Of a stretch of 51,011 bases of DNA, positions 50,805-51,011 are shown piece after piece. This DNA is from Polyangiaceae bacterium (GTDB taxonomy: Bacteria > Myxococcota_A > Polyangia > Polyangiales > Polyangiaceae). Numbering within the stretch: the first letter of the stretch is position 1; every line of letters starts with the position of its first letter. The notes below the pieces were generated by a model, which saw nothing but the letters and a program-made list of their open reading frames with translations, had not been told where the DNA came from and did not search any database. The DNA lies in contig JAQSWN010000052.1 in assembly GCA_029266615.1 (NCBI GenBank), positions 1 through 51,011 on the forward strand. Direction: 5' to 3'. The translations under genes and the position numbers were made by a program.

Positions 50805-51011
50805 TCAGGCGAAGGCCACCACGAGGTGCTGCCAGGCGGCGGCTTCTTCCGCGGACAAGGCAACCCTTGGCGCCACGGGGGCGGGGGTCGGAGCACCACG
50901 ACGCACCAAGGCGATCGAAGCGGAACGCACGCGCGCGATGCTGCCTCCCGCGCCGACGCATAGCGCGGCGAGGTGCGGACCCGTGGCGCGGCGCGGCGAG
51001 GGCAACAATCG
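50805..51011 (-). CDS. C-terminal fragment of a gene cut by the window edge
   Basis: An open frame enters at 51011 and stops at TGA (50805-50807), giving 68 residues ending AEEAAAWQHLVVAFA. It has a Gly/Ala-rich helix-strand pattern (GPHLAALCVGAGGSIARVRSASIALVRR). The gene continues outside the window and the family cannot be told. Confidence 0.45.
   Translation of the reverse strand, partial: RLLPSPRRATGPHLAALCVGAGGSIARVRSASIALVRRGAPTPAPVAPRVALSAEEAAAWQHLVVAFA

Overview
The window looks like a chromosomal segment from a myxobacterium (Myxococcota, probably of the Polyangiales/Sorangium-like side). This rests on very high G+C with strong third-position bias, a MYXO-CTERM-type C-terminus (Gly/Ser-rich linker, Cys-Ser-Cys, one membrane helix, Arg tail), a Pro-rich Hanks-type kinase with one membrane span, Cys-rich repeat lipoproteins, thrombospondin type 3 repeat proteins, FHA and GYF-like proteins, and many lipoproteins. 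The placement comes from domain style, not from a search. No phage genes, transposase, CRISPR array, rRNA or tRNA were seen.

Layout. 0.1-4.7 kb, plus strand: cob(I)alamin adenosyltransferase, peptide deformylase overlapping a membrane Ser/Thr kinase, a double ACT-domain protein and a small membrane protein. Its 3' end overlaps a convergent di-haem cytochrome lipoprotein (4.6-6.7 kb). 6.8-7.5 kb: a TPR-like protein. 7.5-14.9 kb, minus strand: a tightly packed four-gene unit of TPR-methyltransferase, degenerate Fic-domain protein, OmpA/TSP3 outer-membrane protein and a large DUF11/TSP3/MYXO-CTERM surface protein. 15.0-15.5 kb: a cupin gene. 15.5-16.3 kb: a repeat-filled non-coding stretch. 16.3-24.8 kb, minus strand: signal peptidase I, a double-length UvrA and a GYF-like membrane protein. 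24.9-27.9 kb, plus strand: a lipoprotein, a haem/copper monooxygenase-like lipoprotein, smpB and a small protein. 27.9-28.3 kb: a non-coding hairpin array. 28.3-31.0 kb, minus strand: an ECF sigma factor with a membrane-anchored partner and an exported protein. 31.2-34.8 kb: a tiny lipoprotein, an FHA protein and a 23-repeat Cys-rich lipoprotein. 35.0-39.1 kb, plus strand: a TonB-dependent receptor with a beta-propeller-like lipoprotein, then a glutathione-transferase-like protein. 39.1-40.8 kb: a second di-haem cytochrome lipoprotein. 41.0-42.2 kb: a BON lipoprotein, then a second repeat-bearing gap. 42.2-45.2 kb, minus strand: a polyferredoxin membrane protein and a Tat-exported DUF362 protein. 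45.4-48.4 kb: rpmE, DUF1385, prfA and a small gene. 48.4-51.0 kb: an anchored protein, an S4 RNA-binding protein, a surface protein and a fragment at the edge.

The most interesting object is the non-coding stretch at 27.94-28.32 kb. It has a near-consensus sigma-54 promoter, then four consecutive hairpins with about 15-bp stems whose sequences differ but keep pairing. Each loop ends in TCCCCT, the loops recur every 47-48 nt, pyrimidine-only spacers separate most of them, and a GC hairpin followed by ATTTT closes the series. I read it as a sigma-54-controlled small RNA, or a set of processed small RNAs, presenting repeated C-rich loops that resemble anti-Shine-Dalgarno sequence.

The second is a roughly 248-bp, almost fully palindromic dispersed element. 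It occurs twice in opposite orientations, at 15.73-15.97 kb and 41.90-42.15 kb, with terminal arms of about 65 bp and an inner hairpin.
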